64,000 nt of DNA from OCS116 cluster bacterium AG-390-A19 (GTDB lineage Bacteria > Pseudomonadota > Alphaproteobacteria > MED-G09), in contig QCGV01000001.1 of NCBI GenBank assembly GCA_003278145.1, positions 75,616 through 139,615 of the forward strand. The letters are read 5' to 3'. The notes beneath the pieces are model-generated. The model was given only the letters and a program-made list of their open reading frames with translations, did not search any database and was not told the origin of the DNA. This document shows, in pieces, positions 61,807-64,000 of this stretch. A program made the translations under genes and the position numbers. The first letter of the stretch is position 1, and the number at the start of each line of letters is the position of its first letter.

Positions 61807-63726
61807 ATGCGTAATAAAAAAATTTTGTTTTTTGTTTTAATTGTTTTTTCATTTTCTTTTTTAAGCGCAGAAGAATATTCTCCTGGAGTAGGTCAAGATT
61901 ATCCTAAAAAACTTCTTTGGGGTGATACACATTTACACTCAAATCAATCAGCTGATGCTTACACAATAGGTAACTCAAATTTAACTCCTGGCGATGCTTT
62001 TAGATTTGCTCGTGGCGAGGAAGTAATTTCTGAAAAAGGAGTAAGAGCAAAATTAAGAGTTCCTCTTGATTTTTTAATGGTTTCTGATCATGCAACCTTC
62101 CTTGGTATGTTTAAAAGAATTGAAAATAGAGATCCTAAAATTCTAAAAACACCCCTTGGAAAAAGGTGGAGAAAATATATGGATGAGGATGATCCTAATT
62201 TATTTACCGAATTTGTTGATGGTTTAGATGGTAGATTAGAAGATACATTTTCAAAAGAAGATTATGTACCTATTTGGAAAGAAATTACTGAAAATGTTGA
62301 TAAATATAATCAACCTGGAGTCTTTACTGCACTTATTGGTTATGAATGGACTCCTGCTCCAACGGGAGATAATTTACATAGAGTTGTAGTTTTTAAAGAT
62401 GACGCAAAATTAGCACAAAAAATTGTTCCCTTTTCAGCAATTGATAGTAATAAACCAGAAGATCTTTGGAATTTTTTGAAAGACTATAATTCTTCAACTG
62501 GAGGTGAAGCAATTTCAATCTCTCATAACAGTAATATAAGTGGAGGTAGAATGTTCCCTCTAGAAAATTCATATGGAGAACCAATTGATAGTGCTTATGC
62601 AAATATGCGGAATAGATGGGAACCTTTAGTAGAAGCCACGCAAGTTAAAGGTGATAGCGAGACACATCCAGCTATTTCTCCCGATGACCCTTTTGCTGAT
62701 TATGAAACATGGGAAGGTAATATAGGAAGAAGTCAGACTAAAAGATTAATCAGGATAAGTACTACAGGGGATTGTAAGGATCCACTAAACTATAAGTGTT
62801 ATAAATATAAAGAAAAAGAAAAGCATAGGTATAAAGGTAGTTATGTTCGTTCTGGCTTAAGAAGAGGGCTAGAAATAGAAAAGAAAATTGGCTCTAATCC
62901 ATTTAAATTTGGTGTTATAGGTAGTACAGATAACCATACAGCTTTAGCTGCGTCTGAAGAAGATAATTTCTTTGGTAAATTTTTAGACTCTGAGCCAGGC
63001 CCTGGTCGTGTTGAAAGTTGCATGGGGGGATGTGGTAGGCCAGTTACTCAAGCGGATGGTGAAGATATACCTTCAGGAGATTTATGGAGAAATTGGCAAA
63101 TTACAGCCTCAGGTTATGCCGGAGTTTGGGCAAGAGAAAATACTCGAGAAGAAATTTTTAATGCCTTTAAAAGGAAGGAAACATTTGCAACTACTGGTCC
63201 AAGGATAGCAGTTCGTTTTTTTGGTGGATGGGAATTTTCTCAAGATGATGTATTTGACCCCAACTTTGTTGATTTAGGATATTCGAAAGGTGTTCCTATG
63301 GGGTCTGATCTTCCGTTAAAGGGTAATAAAAAGTCTCCAACATTTTTAATAATGGCTGCGAAAGATCCTAATGGAGCTAATTTAGAGAGAGTTCAAATTA
63401 TTAAAGGATGGACAAACAAGGATGGTTCTTCTTCCGAGAAAGTCTATGATGTTGACCTATCATCTGATGCTGGATCTAACACAGTTAATATTAAAACTGC
63501 TACATATAAAAATAATATTGGAGAGGCCCAGTTTATATCATTTTGGAAAGATCCAGATTTTAATTCAAAGGAACAAGCTTTTTATTATGTTAGGGTTATT
63601 GAAATACCAACTCCACGATGGACAACCTATGATAGTGTAGTTTTTGGAAATAAATTACCTAAATTTATTCCAGCATCTCATCAGGAGAGAGCATATACAT
63701 CGCCTATTTGGTATAGTCCAGAATAA
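61807..63726 (+). CDS. DUF3604 exported protein (PHP-like metal hydrolase)
   Basis: About 639 residues with a signal peptide (KILFFVLIVFSFSFLSA). Recognised as DUF3604 by LLWGDTHLHSNQSADAYTIGN (a PHP-type H-x-H metal site), DFLMVSDHATFLGMF, LIGYEWTPAPTGDNLHRVV, and GSTDNHTALAASEEDNFFGK with additional His/Asp ligands. The domain resembles polymerase-histidinol phosphatase esterases, and DUF3604 genes are frequent in marine bacteria with unknown substrates. I use ATG at 61807 behind GGGGG; the TTG 4 codons upstream overlaps that site. A periplasmic esterase/phosphatase is inferred. Confidence 0.9.
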   Translation: MRNKKILFFVLIVFSFSFLSAEEYSPGVGQDYPKKLLWGDTHLHSNQSADAYTIGNSNLTPGDAFRFARGEEVISEKGVRAKLRVPLDFLMVSDHATFLGMFKRIENRDPKILKTPLGKRWRKYMDEDDPNLFTEFVDGLDGRLEDTFSKEDYVPIWKEITENVDKYNQPGVFTALIGYEWTPAPTGDNLHRVVVFKDDAKLAQKIVPFSAIDSNKPEDLWNFLKDYNSSTGGEAISISHNSNISGGRMFPLENSYGEPIDSAYANMRNRWEPLVEATQVKGDSETHPAISPDDPFADYETWEGNIGRSQTKRLIRISTTGDCKDPLNYKCYKYKEKEKHRYKGSYVRSGLRRGLEIEKKIGSNPFKFGVIGSTDNHTALAASEEDNFFGKFLDSEPGPGRVESCMGGCGRPVTQADGEDIPSGDLWRNWQITASGYAGVWARENTREEIFNAFKRKETFATTGPRIAVRFFGGWEFSQDDVFDPNFVDLGYSKGVPMGSDLPLKGNKKSPTFLIMAAKDPNGANLERVQIIKGWTNKDGSSSEKVYDVDLSSDAGSNTVNIKTATYKNNIGEAQFISFWKDPDFNSKEQAFYYVRVIEIPTPRWTTYDSVVFGNKLPKFIPASHQERAYTSPIWYSPE

Positions 63727-63770
63727 TTAAATTTTTTTAAAAATATTTCTGCTTAGAAAAGTAGCTGATC

Positions 63771-64000
63771 ATGACAAAAAGATTTTATACAATTCTAGGA
63801 GTTTTCCTGGGTATTTTAATAGTATTACTCGGTCTCTTAAATAAAAAAGATTTAGATATTAATACAATTGTTATTAACGATAATATTTTGAATAATTTTT
63901 ATTTGGCAAATAGAAATTTAGAAGATCCAGCCTTTATTCAATACAATGATTTATCAGAAATACAAATTGCTTTAGTTAGGAATGATTATATAAAAAGAGA
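63771..64000 (+). CDS. Exported/anchored protein, 3' truncated; possible PpiC-type prolyl isomerase
   Basis: The frame runs from ATG at 63771 to the window end (76 residues, still open). The start is MTKRFYTILGVFLGILIVLLGLL, a hydrophobic N-terminal anchor or signal segment. After an Asn-rich linker comes DPAFIQYNDLSEIQIALVRN then DYIKR. This resembles the linker of prolyl isomerases found next to DUF3604 genes (the R-x-E-x-LYREA region would follow). Identity is a guess; only the anchored N-terminus is firm. Confidence 0.5.
   Translation, partial: MTKRFYTILGVFLGILIVLLGLLNKKDLDINTIVINDNILNNFYLANRNLEDPAFIQYNDLSEIQIALVRNDYIKR

Noticed and set aside
1-64000. tRNA, rRNA, CRISPR, insertion sequences and attachment sites
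   Set aside because: I found no cloverleaf-like gene, repeat-spacer array, transposase motif or long terminal repeats; all longer frames are metabolic, transport or regulatory.

Overview
The window is 64 kb of AT-rich DNA (about one third G+C by eye). Coding is dense, intergenic gaps are short, and several starts look like TTG. Gram-negative features are plain: two TonB-dependent receptors, an RND efflux operon with a lipoprotein outer-membrane channel, a TorF-type porin and an Amt ammonium transporter behind a sigma-54-type promoter. With many acyl-CoA, Rieske and SDR enzymes, this suggests a free-living, probably marine, low-GC proteobacterium (alpha or gamma; I cannot decide). I see no rRNA, tRNA, CRISPR array, insertion sequence, integrase or phage gene.

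Layout. (1) 1-10.3 kb: the end of a class III aminotransferase, then a minus-strand block with a quinone oxidoreductase, acetyl-CoA synthetase, three valine-degradation enzymes (3-hydroxyisobutyrate dehydrogenase, 3-hydroxyisobutyryl-CoA hydrolase, acyl-CoA dehydrogenase), a CoA-acylating aldehyde dehydrogenase, a rhodanese and a cytochrome P450. (2) 10.4-16.1 kb: a tripartite RND efflux operon. (3) 16.2-19.4 kb: MaoC, M20 amidohydrolase, SDR and a DsbA-like isomerase. (4) 19.5-21.6 kb: a nitrogen-scavenging unit (sigma-54 promoter, TorF porin, Amt, strong terminator). (5) 21.6-35.5 kb: a large acyl-CoA catabolic block. Its core (acyl-CoA synthetase, OB-fold protein, thiolase-like protein, reductase, tandem acyl-CoA dehydrogenases, MaoC hydratase) resembles steroid or isoprenoid side-chain degradation sets. 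A Rieske oxygenase, a dienoyl-CoA-reductase-like SDR and a 2-oxoacid dehydrogenase E1 alpha/beta pair follow. (6) 35.5-43.1 kb: a TonB receptor behind two identical-armed 17-bp palindromes, a cupin, two TetR regulators, a Rieske oxygenase and a cytochrome c-PQQ quinohaemoprotein related to polyvinyl-alcohol dehydrogenase. (7) 43.2-52.5 kb: a hot-dog pair, small enzymes (ABM, MAPEG, VOC, SnoaL), two divergent acyl-CoA synthetases and a complete E1 alpha/E1 beta/E2 operon. (8) 52.6-64 kb: a second Rieske locus (oxygenase, ferredoxin, two SDRs, ThuA) with a divergent arm (VOC, zinc alcohol dehydrogenase, second ThuA), then a TonB receptor, a DUF3604 protein and the start of another exported protein.

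How it fits together (inference): outer-membrane receptors import a bulky organic substrate; Rieske oxygenases, the P450, the quinohaemoprotein and SDRs oxidise it; CoA ligases and beta-oxidation-type enzymes shorten it to acyl-CoA units. TetR regulators with nearby palindromic sites suggest ligand-induced control. The actual substrates cannot be read from the sequence. The most unusual parts are the putative side-chain degradation set with an aldolase-like thiolase, the paired ThuA/Rieske locus, and the AACAnTGTT palindrome set shared by a TonB receptor and a TetR gene.
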